NCBI GenBank assembly: GCA_965217195.1
Contig: CBDCHL010000005.1
Coordinates: 744,001-808,000, forward strand
Source: UBA6623 sp965217195
GTDB lineage: Bacteria > Acidobacteriota > Terriglobia > Bryobacterales > UBA6623
DNA length: 64,000 bases
Direction: 5' to 3'
Position numbers and translations under genes: made by a program. How positions within the stretch are numbered: position 1 is the first letter of the stretch; each line of letters starts with the position of its first letter. Under the pieces are notes generated by a model. It was given only the letters and a program-made list of their open reading frames with translations. It did not search any database and had not been told where the DNA came from. Shown piece after piece: positions 8,446-17,354 of the stretch.

Positions 8446-10926
8446 ATGAAGCCGTTCCTATTGCCGGTGCTGGTCGCCGTCGTCACCGCCGCCAATCTTG
8501 TGGCCGCACCGAAAGGGCCGTCCGCCGACGGCGTCGACTTCAGCCGCGAAGTTCGGCCGATTCTCTCGGACAAGTGCTTTGCTTGCCACGGACCCGACGA
8601 GGGCCCGCGTCAGGCCAACTTGCGCCTCGACACCCGAGAAGGCGCGTTTGCCGACCGTGGCGGATATCAAGTCGTTGTTCCCGGCGACTCCCCGGCCAGT
8701 CGTCTCTTCCAGCGCATTAGTCACGCGCAGGAGGTCGCCCGCATGCCTCCCCCGAGTTTCGGACGGCAGCTCACCGACGGGGAAGTCGAGACGATTCGCC
8801 GCTGGATCGATGAGGGCGCGGAATGGGAAACCCACTGGGCGTTCGGGACGCCGCGTCGCCCCGTGCCGCCTGAAGTCGAAAACGACGCTTGGGTGCGCAA
8901 CGCGATCGACCGTTTCGTTCTTTCGCGTCTCAAGCAGGAGGGACTGGGGCCGTCTCTGGAAGCGAACAAGAACACCCTGATCCGCCGTGTGAGTTTCGAT
9001 TTGACCGGCTTGCCTCCGACACCCGAGCACGTCGCGGTGTTCCTGGCCGATGATTCCGAGGACGCCTACGAGAAGGTCGTGGATCGTCTACTCGAATCCG
9101 AGCACTACGGCGAGCGGATGGCGATGCAATGGCTCGACTTGGCTCGTTACGCCGACACGCAGGGCTATCACATCGACAACCTTCGCGAAATGTGGCCCTG
9201 GCGGGATTGGGTGATCCGGTCTTTCAACGACAACAAGCCGTTCGACCGGTTCACGATTGAGCAGATCGCCGGCGACCTGCTCCCGAATGCCGGCATCGAC
9301 CAGAAGATCGCCACGGGTTTCGGCCGCAATCACATGATCAACGCCGAGGGCGGCGCCATTGCCGCGGAGTACCAAACCGAATACGTTGTCGATCGCGTCG
9401 AAACGACATCGACGGTTTGGCTGGGACTCACGATGGGCTGTGCCCGCTGCCACGACCACAAGTACGACCCGCTACGGCAAAGGGAATTCTACGAGTTCTT
9501 CGCCTTCTTCAACACGATTCCCGAGCGTGGTCTGGACGGCGCGGCCGGCAACGCAAGACCCATCGTTCGCATGCCTACGTCGGACCAGCAGCACCGCCTG
9601 GACGAGATCTCCAAGGCGCTCGACGACTTTGACGAAACCCTCGGCAACGAAAGGGTCGACGCGTGGGTCGGCGAATGGCAGAAAACCGCCCTACCCGGAA
9701 TCCCCACCGCTGATTCCAAGGGCCTGACCGCGCACTACGAATTCAGTCAAAACCTCGACGACTCTTCCGGCCAACAGCAGCATGCGAGTCTTGTGCGCGG
9801 GGAGGTCACCTACGACGAGCTGAACGTCGGAGACGGCATCCAGTTCGACGGGGAGACACGCATAGCGTTCACGGCCACGCCGCTCGAGCGAGAAGGGCCT
9901 TTTTCGGTTGCTTTCTGGACCTCCATACAACCCCCCGAGGACACCGCCTTGATGTCGGTTTTCCAAAAGCTGAACCTCGCGCAGAACCGCCGCGGCTTTG
10001 AAATCCTCGTTGGTGAAGCCGAACCGGCGAACATGCAGCTTAAATTCAACATCTATGTGCGTCTCTCTCACCGCCGGCCCGACGACGCCATTGAGGTTCG
10101 GACCAAAGAGAAGGTAAGAGGCCCCGGCCATCACTACATCGTCACCTATGACGGCTCCGGCAAGGCCGCCGGACTTCGACTCTTCATCAATGGTGAAGAG
10201 CAGAAAATGATTGCGACCGACGACAGCCTCAACGGGTCCTACCAACACGCCGGTCCGCTCGAAGCCGGCGTACCCGGCGTGTTCAATCCCTACAAGGGCA
10301 GTCTCGACGACCTTCGCGTCTACGACCGTGCGATCGGCGTTGGCGATATCAAGCAGCTCTTTGAGCACGAGGGCATGAGGGCCATTCTGACTGCGCCCAT
10401 CAGCGACTGCGCTGACGGTATGAAGGAGTTCGACGCAAACAAGAAGGCGGATATTGACGGCACAGGAGAGAACGTCCCCGTAGTGTCCGCACAAAGCGCC
10501 TCAGGCCGTCACCTACGCGCTTGCCTGAGTCGCCGTGATCGCTTTCGCAAATACTACCTTACCTATGCCGCGCCCGACGATATCAAAGACCTCTACAAGC
10601 GCAAGAAGGACTTGCAAAAAGAAAAAGGCAAATTAGAGTCCTCTATTCCGTCGGTCATGGTGATGGCGGAGATGAAACGGCCGCGCGAGACTTTCATGCT
10701 GGGCCGCGGCGATTATCGAAACAAAACCGAAAAGGTCGAGCCGGGCGTGCCCGCTTTTCTACCGCCGCTCCCGAGGGACGCGCCGCCGAACCGTCTGGGA
10801 CTCGCGCGGTGGCTTGTCGACCCGTCCCATCCGCTGACGGCGCGGGTCACCGTAAACCGCTATTGGCAGATGTACTTCGGCAACACGGGGCTACAGGGAG
10901 GGTCGACAAACTGCCAGCTTTTATAG
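8446..10926 (+). pseudogene. DUF1549/DUF1553 protein with LamG-type insert, cut off in DUF1553
   Basis: Exported. The signal peptide (MKPFLLPVLVAVVTAANLVAA) is followed by a PSCyt1 domain with CFACH, DUF1549 (FVLSRLKQEGL, SFDLTGLPPTPEHV, MQWLDLARYADTQGY, GCARCHDHKYDPL) and a concanavalin/LamG-like domain (about 440-640, with FSVAFWTS and GSLDDLRVYDRAIG). DUF1553 begins at LGLARWLVDPSHPLTARVTV but breaks off right after YWQMYFG. The last residues before the stop at 10924-10926 are foreign. About 200 C-terminal residues and the usual DUF1501 partner are missing. From about 10893 the DNA belongs to a P63C gene in another frame, so this is a recombination scar or an assembly join. Confidence 0.85.
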
Positions 10927-11624
10927 CACCAAAGAACCTTAAACCTTTTGTTTCTAATGAGTTGATCGAGTCGACCGTCCCCATTCCTTTTCATCCGCCA
11001 GCAGGTCAAAGAGGATATGGATACCGAGCAGAATTACTACCGCAGGTTTGCGATGTGTACCTTGCGGCCCGTAATTCTAAGGCCCTGCTACCAAGTCAGG
11101 AACACATTGCCAAACGGTGCGAAATACTTATCCGTGGTCTTGCTACGGTCGGCGTCATTGCCCTGGTCGACGAAGCCACAGGCTACCAGCGGATCAGAGA
11201 AGAACGAGCCTTAGCAACCATCCTAGAAAAGTTCATCGCCAAGGAACTTCAAGCTTGGACCAAGACGTTCGATATCGAGTTTTACAGACAGATTTGCCGC
11301 CTCAAACGATGGCCTAATTTGTACAGCATCAAGAGGCCACAAGTTGTAGCCCATTACACCAACGATTTTGTCTATGCCAGACTTGCCCCTGGAGTACTGA
11401 ATCAACTGAGACGACTCAACCCTGTGATTCCTGAGACTGGACGGCGCAAAGCCAAACTCTTTCAATGGTTCAATCGTGACTATGGACATCCAAGGCTCAG
11501 AGAGCATCTTGCAGCCGTTACGGCTCTCATGCGAGCTGCTCCGAACTGGGAGAGCTTCAAAAGGAGCTTAGTACGAGCTTTCCCAAAGGAACACGAGAAT
11601 CTTCCCCTTCATTTGGACGAGTGA
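10893..11624 (+). pseudogene. P63C-domain protein, N-terminus lost at a fusion junction
   Basis: About 243 residues of a P63C-domain protein: KLPAFIAPKNLKPFVS, YGYRAELLPQVCDVYLAAR, EHIAKRCEILIRGLATVGVI, ALVDEATGYQRIREERAL, EFYRQICRLKRWP, VAHYTNDFVYARLAPGVL, and DYGHPRLREHLAAVTALMR. The family has no established function; members are common near phage or mobile DNA. About 40 N-terminal residues seen in complete members are absent, because the sequence begins inside a DUF1553 gene. The frame can be opened only by an ATG at 10809 inside that gene. GC content is visibly lower than in flanking genes, which suggests horizontal acquisition. Confidence 0.8.
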
Positions 11625-11683
11625 CCACAACACCTAGCGCTCCAAAACATTGGGAATTATATACGAAAGTGGCGGGATGGGGA

Positions 11684-11785
11684 TCATGTGTTGAACAATT
11701 CACCTTGTGCCCGCTCCATTTTGGCAACATCGAGCGAGATGATCTTCAAGTTATCGTCCATGTGAGCTACGCACTGTACGCGGAC
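11684..11785 (-). pseudogene. C-terminal piece of the IS-interrupted gene
   Basis: Reading the minus strand, these bases encode VRVQCVAHMDDNLK and then KIISLDVAKMERAQGELFNT plus stop at 11684. Joined to the main part at 12882 with one TA target copy, they continue the same frame and give a 284-residue protein. This piece is cut off from the main reading frame by the IS. Confidence 0.75.
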
Positions 11786-11787
11786 TA

Positions 11788-12881
11788 CTGAGTCTCGCAT
11801 AATATACTGTCAATCGAGACAAAGAGAAGACTGTTTCCAGAAAGCGGTAATCAAGCGCGGTTTGCGGCGCATTCGCCGCAGCGCTTTGCGGGCGCGCTCG
11901 TCGAGTTCCCAGTAGTCCTTCGGGCAGACGTTGGGCAACTCGTGCTGCTTCCAGTACGCCCAAATGTATTCCACCGGGTTCAACTCCGGCGCATAGGGCG
12001 GCAAGTACTCCGTTGCGATGTGATCCTCGGAGAGCTGGATGAACTCCCGCACCAGGCGGCTGCGGTGCGCCGGCAGCCGGTCCCAGACGATCAGCAGTGG
12101 GCCGTCGATGTGGCGCACCAAAGCCTTCAGGAAGTCGATGACCTCCAGCTCGCCGATCGCGCCGGGATAGAGCCGGAAGTAAAAGTTGCGCAACGTCAGC
12201 CCGGCCGACACCGACAGCTTGTCCCAGTTGAAGTTGAACTCCAACACCGGTGTCTCGCCGCGCGGCGCCCAGGTGCGGCAACGATGCGGCTTCTGACTCA
12301 ATCCGCTTTCGTCGATGAAGACGATCGTACGTTCTTCTTTGCGGGCTTTTTTTTAATGGCCGGCCAAGTCTTGCGCTGCCAGCCGCGGATGGCCTCTTCG
12401 TTGCGCTCCCGCGCTTTGCCGACGGGCCGTTGCGGGCTCCAACCGAGCGCCCGCAGGATCTTCCAGACATGGCCCTCGTGATAGCGCACGCCGAACTCGT
12501 CTCCGATCAGACGAGCGACCCGCGGACAGCTCCACAGCGGCGTCGGGAAGCCGTGCGCCTCGGGGCCTTCCAGCAGCAACGCCTCGAGGCGTTCGAGCTG
12601 CGCGGCGTCCAACAGCGGCTTACGGCCGGGCGCGGCCGGCCTGGCGCAACCCGGCTTCGCCGTCACGCCGGTATCGTCGCAGCCACTCGCTGACGCTTTG
12701 CCGCGCGACCTTCAATCGCCTCGCTGTCTCGGACTGACTACAGCCTTGCTCGACCAACCGGATCGCTTTGAAACGGCGCTTCTCCAGGGCCTCGAAATCC
12801 CGCCGTACGCCTTTTGTATTTCCCATACATACAAAGACGTACGTACCCCAAAAAGGTGTCACTTTATTTTGCGAGATTCAA
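11788..12881 (-). mobile_element. IS630-type insertion sequence, 1094 bp, TA target
   Basis: Terminal inverted repeats: the left end starts CTGAGTCTCGCATAATATAC (11788), and the right end read on the minus strand starts TTGAATCTCGCAAAATAAAG (from 12881). Both are flanked by TA (11786-11787 and 12882-12883), the duplicated target of IS630/Tc1-mariner elements. It contains one transposase gene on the minus strand. Removing the element plus one TA restores an uninterrupted reading frame across the insertion site, which confirms the boundaries. Confidence 0.88.
11810..12826 (-). pseudogene. IS630 family transposase, A8G slippery site plus one extra-base frameshift
   Basis: A DDE transposase in three segments. 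The N-terminal helix-turn-helix (MGNTKGVRRDFEALEKRR, SQSETARRLKVARQSVSEWL) starts at 12826. The second segment (GRKPLLDAAQLERLEALLLEG, HVWKILRALGWSPQRPVGKA) is in another frame, apparently because of one extra base in the GGG run at 12628-12630. The catalytic part after an A8 run near 12346-12353 needs a -1 shift (A AAA AAG). It has IVFIDESG, LLIVWDRLPAHRS and APELNPVEYIW, so all three acidic residues are present. The A8G site looks like the usual programmed shift of such elements. The extra base is a defect or a sequencing error. Confidence 0.88.
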
Positions 12882-13634
12882 TAGGCCGTGGTAGGTTCCG
12901 AACAGTTCGTAGAACTGCTGTTCGTCCTCTCCTTTGTAGGTGTAGAACACTCTACTCCCATCCGATAGGTGCAACCACCCACTGTTGGTGCTCTTGGTGA
13001 GCGAGTTGAGTTTGGCGTTCAGCCATGTCTGCTGAGTGGAAGTGGCTGGTTTGTCTCCAACCGTGAAATACTGCCGCTCGGCTAAAGAAATCTTTTCCTG
13101 GACACTTTCCTCGGACGATTTCGCTGTAATCTCGGCTTCTTCGATGCGGCCCTCGACAAGTGGAGTGGCGATTCGGTCCAAGTCCCCATCTATCGCCCTG
13201 GTCTTGAACAATTCATACGCTTTGAGCGGCATCTCAATTTTGACGCCTGTGGAGTTGACAACGTAGATATGGTTCTGCTGCGAGATTTCCTCATGGAACG
13301 GTTTCCCTTCCGTATGTCGCTTGGCGCGAATTACAGCAAGAATCCTTTTTACAATCCACCATGCCCCCCCCGCCACCACGCTTGAGCCAGCGATGAGGGC
13401 TTTGTGGTGCTCTTCCAATACTTCCCATGCCACCAAGAGGACATCCGCCGAACCAGGGCCGATACTCGTCAGCTTCAGCCGGTGTGTGGCATTCGGGTTA
13501 TCGCTTGCAGCCAGTTTTCCGTATGCGCTTGAGAAGCCTTGAAGAACCGGAATGACGTCCTCGACGGACATCGTTCCGTCATCCACGCTTGGCCCTTTGA
13601 AGCGAAGGTGGATCTCAACCTGTTCCTGTTGCAC
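12864..13634 (-). pseudogene. Unknown protein, C-terminus replaced by the IS630 end
   Basis: 256 residues as it stands. It opens with an FKGPSVDDGTMSVEDVIPVL segment that recalls a broad family of uncharacterised proteins starting with a similar GP-DDG-M block. A short hydrophobic segment (ALIAGSSVVAGGAWWIV, about 87-103) may cross or touch a membrane. The rest is soluble alpha/beta-like. The last four residues, NLAK, and the stop are read from the inverted repeat of the IS; the natural C-terminus lies at 11684-11785. It diverges from the pentapeptide gene. I do not recognise a function. Confidence 0.75.
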
Positions 13635-13785
13635 CTTACCCCCAATAATAACACCCCACGCGCTTTTAGGCCACTATCAGTCCCTTCCAAGATCCTACTA
13701 CCAAGACCTTAAACTAGGAAATTCCCAAAAAGAATTCGATATTCGCTTCGACGACACGTATCCCCTGCCCCTGGACCTCGACGCC

Positions 13786-15180
13786 ATGAAGGCATACAAG
13801 AGGCAGCTGATTCCCTACCGCGAAGCCCCAGCCGCCAAGTTCTCCCAAGCTAGTATCGACGCGTTCGCCGAGATTTTCGGACTCGTCACATCGGATTGGG
13901 GAGCCGAAAGCCGAAAGGAATGGGACCGGATCACGGCCGGAATTCGCAGCGCAAGAAAAGACCGGGAACTCAAGGACAAGCAGGCTCGTGAAGAGGAGGA
14001 GAGGCGCGAGAAAGACTTGCAGCGGTTGCACGCGGAGAAGAAAGACTTGAACCGTTCACTCGAGTCGACCAAGCGTGACTTTGACCGCCTCCAGCACTCC
14101 TACGACTCTGAAGTCAGGCGGCTCAGGGAATCATACGAGTCTGAGTTGCGCCGGGCCGACGAGTATCGCCGGTCGGTAGAGAAACTGCAGCAGAGTGCAG
14201 TAGAGAAACTGCCGCAAAAGTCCGTAGAGAAATCGGAGCAAACGTCGGATACACTCTCGCTTCTCGTTTTACTGATGAAGCGTTTTAGTGGTCGACAGGT
14301 GTTTCTTATGAGTGCTTGCCTAGTTGGCGCCATCTCATTAATTTTCTTCTTCGTTGTGGAGTCGCAGGAAGAAAAGCTTTCCCGGTTATACGCAGCGTCT
14401 ACTCCCCCGGCGGTGAAGGTGCGTCTTCTGCATCAGCTATACGACGACGAAGTCCTATCGTTCCGCCAACTGTTGCTTCCTAGAGTGGATTTGAGTGGTA
14501 GTGTGCTTTCCCTGAGTGACCTGAGCGGGGCTGATCTTTCTGGCGCACGTCTGACTGGTGGCGACCTGAGGGGCGCGCTACTGCAAGACGCTAACCTAAC
14601 GCGTGCGGATCTCTCGGAGGTGGATCTAACCAGAGCCAACCTTAGAGGCGCGGTGCTGAGCGGTGCCCGGTGGGACGGAGCGAATTTGACCGGTGCGGAT
14701 CTTGAAGGAAGTCGCGCGGATAGCAGGCTCGCTTCGGCAGCAACTGACGAGTCGACGACGCTACCCGACGGCGCTCGAGGCCCTGCCCTCGAGGCGCTCG
14801 GGGATGCATGTACGGCCGCCTCGGATGAGTTTCTGCAGCTTGGAAGATTGAGAGAGGAAGATCGACAAAGCGCTATGAGGAGACTGGTAAAGCTACCGTT
14901 CCGATACATGGATGACTCGTTGACCAACTCGCGCGACATTCTCCAGCTTGTCGAAAATACCAAGTTGGAGGACGATCCGCTTCACTTTGTTCGCTTTGCC
15001 GAAGCAATGCGGAGCTTTCCGCACCTTCGATATCTGGACTCTCGGAATCGGGTACCCATCGTAGTTGTTGCGGGCAGCAAAGGCGGCGACGTACTGCTGA
15101 TGTGCGACGGTGAGTGGAAGCCGGAAATGGTTGTTCACCTGCGAGGCATTCAAGCCGGCTCTCCCGGTCGTCCAGAGTAG
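13786..15180 (+). CDS. Membrane protein with coiled coil and pentapeptide repeats
   Basis: The protein reads as a soluble N-terminal part, a long charged coiled coil (about 13960-14260: EEEERREKDLQRLHAEKKDL and on), one membrane helix (FLMSACLVGAISLIFFFVVE), and about 16 pentapeptide-type repeats (VDLSGSVLSLSDLSGADLSG, ANLTRADLSEVDLTRANLRG). A non-repetitive C-terminal domain containing RVPIVVVAGSKGGDVLLMCD follows. Coding-like sequence appears to extend before ATG 13786 (RFDDTYPLPLDLDA), but no start codon is seen clear of the divergent gene, so the N-terminus may be truncated. The C-terminus ends in a duplicated sequence. Function unknown; base composition differs from the flanks. Confidence 0.65.
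   Translation: MKAYKRQLIPYREAPAAKFSQASIDAFAEIFGLVTSDWGAESRKEWDRITAGIRSARKDRELKDKQAREEEERREKDLQRLHAEKKDLNRSLESTKRDFDRLQHSYDSEVRRLRESYESELRRADEYRRSVEKLQQSAVEKLPQKSVEKSEQTSDTLSLLVLLMKRFSGRQVFLMSACLVGAISLIFFFVVESQEEKLSRLYAASTPPAVKVRLLHQLYDDEVLSFRQLLLPRVDLSGSVLSLSDLSGADLSGARLTGGDLRGALLQDANLTRADLSEVDLTRANLRGAVLSGARWDGANLTGADLEGSRADSRLASAATDESTTLPDGARGPALEALGDACTAASDEFLQLGRLREEDRQSAMRRLVKLPFRYMDDSLTNSRDILQLVENTKLEDDPLHFVRFAEAMRSFPHLRYLDSRNRVPIVVVAGSKGGDVLLMCDGEWKPEMVVHLRGIQAGSPGRPE
14934..14993 (+). repeat. 60-bp exact direct repeat, first copy
   Basis: The 60 bases beginning CGACATTCTCCAGCTTGTCG inside the pentapeptide gene recur without change at 15198-15257. They encode DILQLVENTKLEDDPLHFVR in the gene. 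Confidence 0.9.
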
Positions 15181-15199
15181 AAGCCGGCTCTCCCGGTCG
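15152..15199 (+). repeat. 19-bp direct repeat spanning the stop codon
   Basis: AAGCCGGCTCTCCCGGTCG occurs at 15152-15170 and 15181-15199, with the stop codon TAG (15178-15180) between the copies. The second copy joins directly to the 60-bp repeat. Confidence 0.85.
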
Positions 15200-15257
15200 A
15201 CATTCTCCAGCTTGTCGAAAATACCAAGTTGGAGGACGATCCGCTTCACTTTGTTCG
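15198..15257 (+). repeat. 60-bp exact direct repeat, second copy
   Basis: Identical to 14934-14993 but outside the gene, just after its stop. It runs straight into a GGTTCGGTGACG short tandem repeat. Confidence 0.9.
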
Positions 15258-15342
15258 TTCGGTGCCGGTTCACGGTTCGGTGACGGGTTCGGTTCGGTGA
15301 CGCTCGGTTCGGTGACGTTCGGTTCGGTCACAGCCACCGAAT
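15258..15342 (+). repeat. Short tandem repeat, units like CGGTTCGGTGACG
   Basis: Four to five imperfect copies of a 12-15-base unit containing GGTTCGGTGACG in a row, ending before CCACCGAATAAAAAATC. This marks the right edge of the low-GC accessory island. Confidence 0.75.
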
Positions 15343-15434
15343 AAAAAATCTTCACGCAGAGATCCGGCGGGTGCGCACCGCATCCGAAGAGCCCTCGCCC
15401 CTCGTGCCGGGCCGGGAGTTACGGCCGACTTTTC

Positions 15435-15830
15435 TTACTGCCCCAGGATGTCGAAGGTCGTCGTGCCCGGGACGCGCACCTTCTCGTAGATCTTGACCCA
15501 GGCGTCGTGGGCCGGGTGTGCGGCATAGCTTTCGAGGGCGGCTTGGTCGGTCATCTCCATGCAGGCTCCATATTCCCGTCCCAATTTGACCTGTTGGGAT
15601 ACGGCGGCCCGCTTTTGCAGCTTGCCGACCCAAACTCGACGCAGACCGTCGATCTTACTCGGAAGCTCCTCCGTTGCTTTGTAAAACGCTTCCCAATCGG
15701 CTTCGCCGGCCTCCGCGATCGGTGTAAAGAAGAAGCAGTGCATCAACCCTCTCTCGCCGGCCGAGGCGATGCCGCTCAACGTCGTCACTCCCGTGAGCAA
15801 AACCATTTCCCGTACAAGTCGAAAACTCAT
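15435..15830 (-). CDS. Exported Dabb (stress-responsive A/B barrel) domain protein
   Basis: About 131 residues. The signal-like N-terminus MSFRLVREMVLLTGV is followed by the Dabb fold: HCFFFTPIAEAGEADWEAFY, IDGLRRVWVGKL, YGACMEMTDQAALESYAAHP, and HDAWVKIYEKVR. Members are small dimeric ferredoxin-like barrels, some involved in stress or polyketide chemistry; none of this identifies a substrate here. ATG 15830 is chosen over 15884 because it begins the signal peptide and has GAGAGGG upstream. It stands alone. Confidence 0.8.
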   Translation of the reverse strand: MSFRLVREMVLLTGVTTLSGIASAGERGLMHCFFFTPIAEAGEADWEAFYKATEELPSKIDGLRRVWVGKLQKRAAVSQQVKLGREYGACMEMTDQAALESYAAHPAHDAWVKIYEKVRVPGTTTFDILGQ

Positions 15831-15884
15831 GATTCCAGGCCCTCTCATTTTTCCCGTAACTGTTTCTCCGCGCTGATTGGGCAC

Positions 15885-16140
15885 GGCGCCCGATTATACT
15901 ATCCCACCGCTGCGGCGTTGAAGGCTCCCGCTTACGGCGCTTACGGGGAAACCGGGGGGAACCGGGACATCCTCCATTATGGGGGTGGAGTGACCCTCAA
16001 GAATGAGACAGTAGACGCCGGCGGCCTCTTCGACCCGATTCCGACATCCCGATCACCATTCCGGAAACGCCCGACTAGCGATCGGCATCGCGTCGGAACG
16101 CCGATCGGCATCGTCCCGGAATCCGAGGCATCTCCCCCTT
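15885..16140. other. Intergenic sequence without recognisable gene
   Basis: GC-rich and low complexity in places (GGGGAAACCGGGGGGAACCG at 15942-15961; CGATCGGCATCG-type repeats near 16080-16115). No coding signal, tRNA or terminator seen. Confidence 0.4.
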
Positions 16141-16290
16141 CCGCTACCCCACCGCCTCGATTACAGCTTCTTCAAACAAAAAGTGCAGTCGATCTTCCTC
16201 GCCAAGCGCCTTGCCCGCGCGCGCTGCATGACTTGCCATGGGCATCGTACGCCTCGGTTGGAAGAGCTCGAGTCCGGCACCGCCCAGTGA
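16141..16290 (+). pseudogene. Fragment duplicating the heme region of the downstream YVTN/cytochrome gene
   Basis: Translates as DYSFFKQKVQSIFLAK, then ARCMTCHGHRTPRLEELES and a stop. It aligns base by base with 17455-17590, which encodes DYSFFKERVQPIFLAK and ARCMTCHRHRTPRLEELDA in the intact gene. It retains the CXXCH heme motif but has no start, no signal peptide and an in-frame stop after about 45 residues. It is the remnant of a tandem duplication or of a lost paralogue, just upstream of the NHL gene. Confidence 0.8.
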
Positions 16291-16328
16291 GCCTCCGGAT
16301 GGCGTAAGCTCTTATACGGAGGTGAACC

Positions 16329-17336
16329 ATGGAATCCCGGAACGTACCCGGTAAACGAAGCTTTACTGCGAGGTTCGCGTGCCTGAGCGCGCTTGTTCTC
16401 AGCGCCGCCCTTTACCCGTCCACCGGCGCGGCCGACGGAGTTTACACGGAAGTAGAATGGCCGATGCAGGCGAAGACCATGATCGGCACGCCGTCGCCTT
16501 GGCATTTCGGCCAAGTCGTGGCCGCGGCAACCACCAAGCAGGGCAACATCCTGGTGCTTCATCGCGGCGCCCACCCGATCATGGAGTTCGACCCGCGGGG
16601 GAAGTTCTTGCGTTCCTGGGGCGACGGAATGATCAGCGAGGGCAAGGTCACCGCCGTTGAACCGAAGGACCGTGCAGCGGGCGCCTCGCTCTCCGCGGCC
16701 GTCTATGGGCCGGCCGGATGCTACTCCTGCGGCGCCCACTCGGTGCGTGTCGATCCGGAGGGAAATATTTGGATAGTCGACGCCGGTGCTCACGTGGTTT
16801 ACAAAATGAATGCTGAGGGGCGCGTGATCATGCAGCTCGGCGCCAAGGGTGAGTCGGGCAGCGACTCGACTCACTTCTACCTGCCGACCGACGTCGCTTT
16901 CGCGCCCAACGGTGACATTTACGTCAGCGACGGTTACGGCAGCGCGCGCGTGGTCAAATACTCGGCGGACGGGAAATACTTATTGCAGTGGGGCAAGAGA
17001 GGAACAGGTCCGGGAGAGTTCGAGTTGCCGCACAACCTGGTGGTCGATGCCCGGGGGCGGGTTTACGTGACTGATCGGAGCAACCTGCGCATTCAGATAT
17101 TCGATTCCCAAGGCAAGTTTCTCGACCAGTGGAAGGACATCGGGAGCGTCTCCACGCTCTTCATGACCAAAGACCAACACATATGGACGGGCGGAGTCCT
17201 GCGGAATCTAAAAGGGGAGGTCGTGGCAAGATTGCCGGGAGACCCGGGCGGACACGGCACGACCGTCTCGCAGTCTGGAGACGTCTTTATAGCGCAGCTC
17301 AGCGGGATTGTGCAGAAGTTCACAAAGCCGCGATAA
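16329..17336 (+). CDS. Exported NHL-repeat propeller, peptidyl-amidating-lyase-like
   Basis: 335 residues with a signal peptide (RFACLSALVLSAALYPSTGAA) and a six-bladed NHL propeller: GNILVLHRGAHPIMEFDPRG, GNIWIVDAGAHVVYKMNAEG, GDIYVSDGYGSARVVKYSAD, FELPHNLVVDARGRVYVTDR. The wording is close to the bacterial proteins annotated as peptidyl-alpha-hydroxyglycine alpha-amidating lyase family. That activity is known for the animal enzyme and is unproven here. CYSCGAH is not a heme motif. AGGTG lies about 6 bases upstream of the ATG at 16329. It lies 18 bases before the YVTN/cytochrome gene and is probably cotranscribed. Confidence 0.85.
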   Translation: MESRNVPGKRSFTARFACLSALVLSAALYPSTGAADGVYTEVEWPMQAKTMIGTPSPWHFGQVVAAATTKQGNILVLHRGAHPIMEFDPRGKFLRSWGDGMISEGKVTAVEPKDRAAGASLSAAVYGPAGCYSCGAHSVRVDPEGNIWIVDAGAHVVYKMNAEGRVIMQLGAKGESGSDSTHFYLPTDVAFAPNGDIYVSDGYGSARVVKYSADGKYLLQWGKRGTGPGEFELPHNLVVDARGRVYVTDRSNLRIQIFDSQGKFLDQWKDIGSVSTLFMTKDQHIWTGGVLRNLKGEVVARLPGDPGGHGTTVSQSGDVFIAQLSGIVQKFTKPR

Positions 17337-17354
17337 CAACCGAAAGGAGCGCAT

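Noticed and set aside
7944..8573. In-frame N-terminal extension of the DUF1549 gene to 8573
   Set aside because: A proper signal peptide starts at 7943. The extension overlaps the divergent gene and has no family likeness, although some of it reads protein-like.
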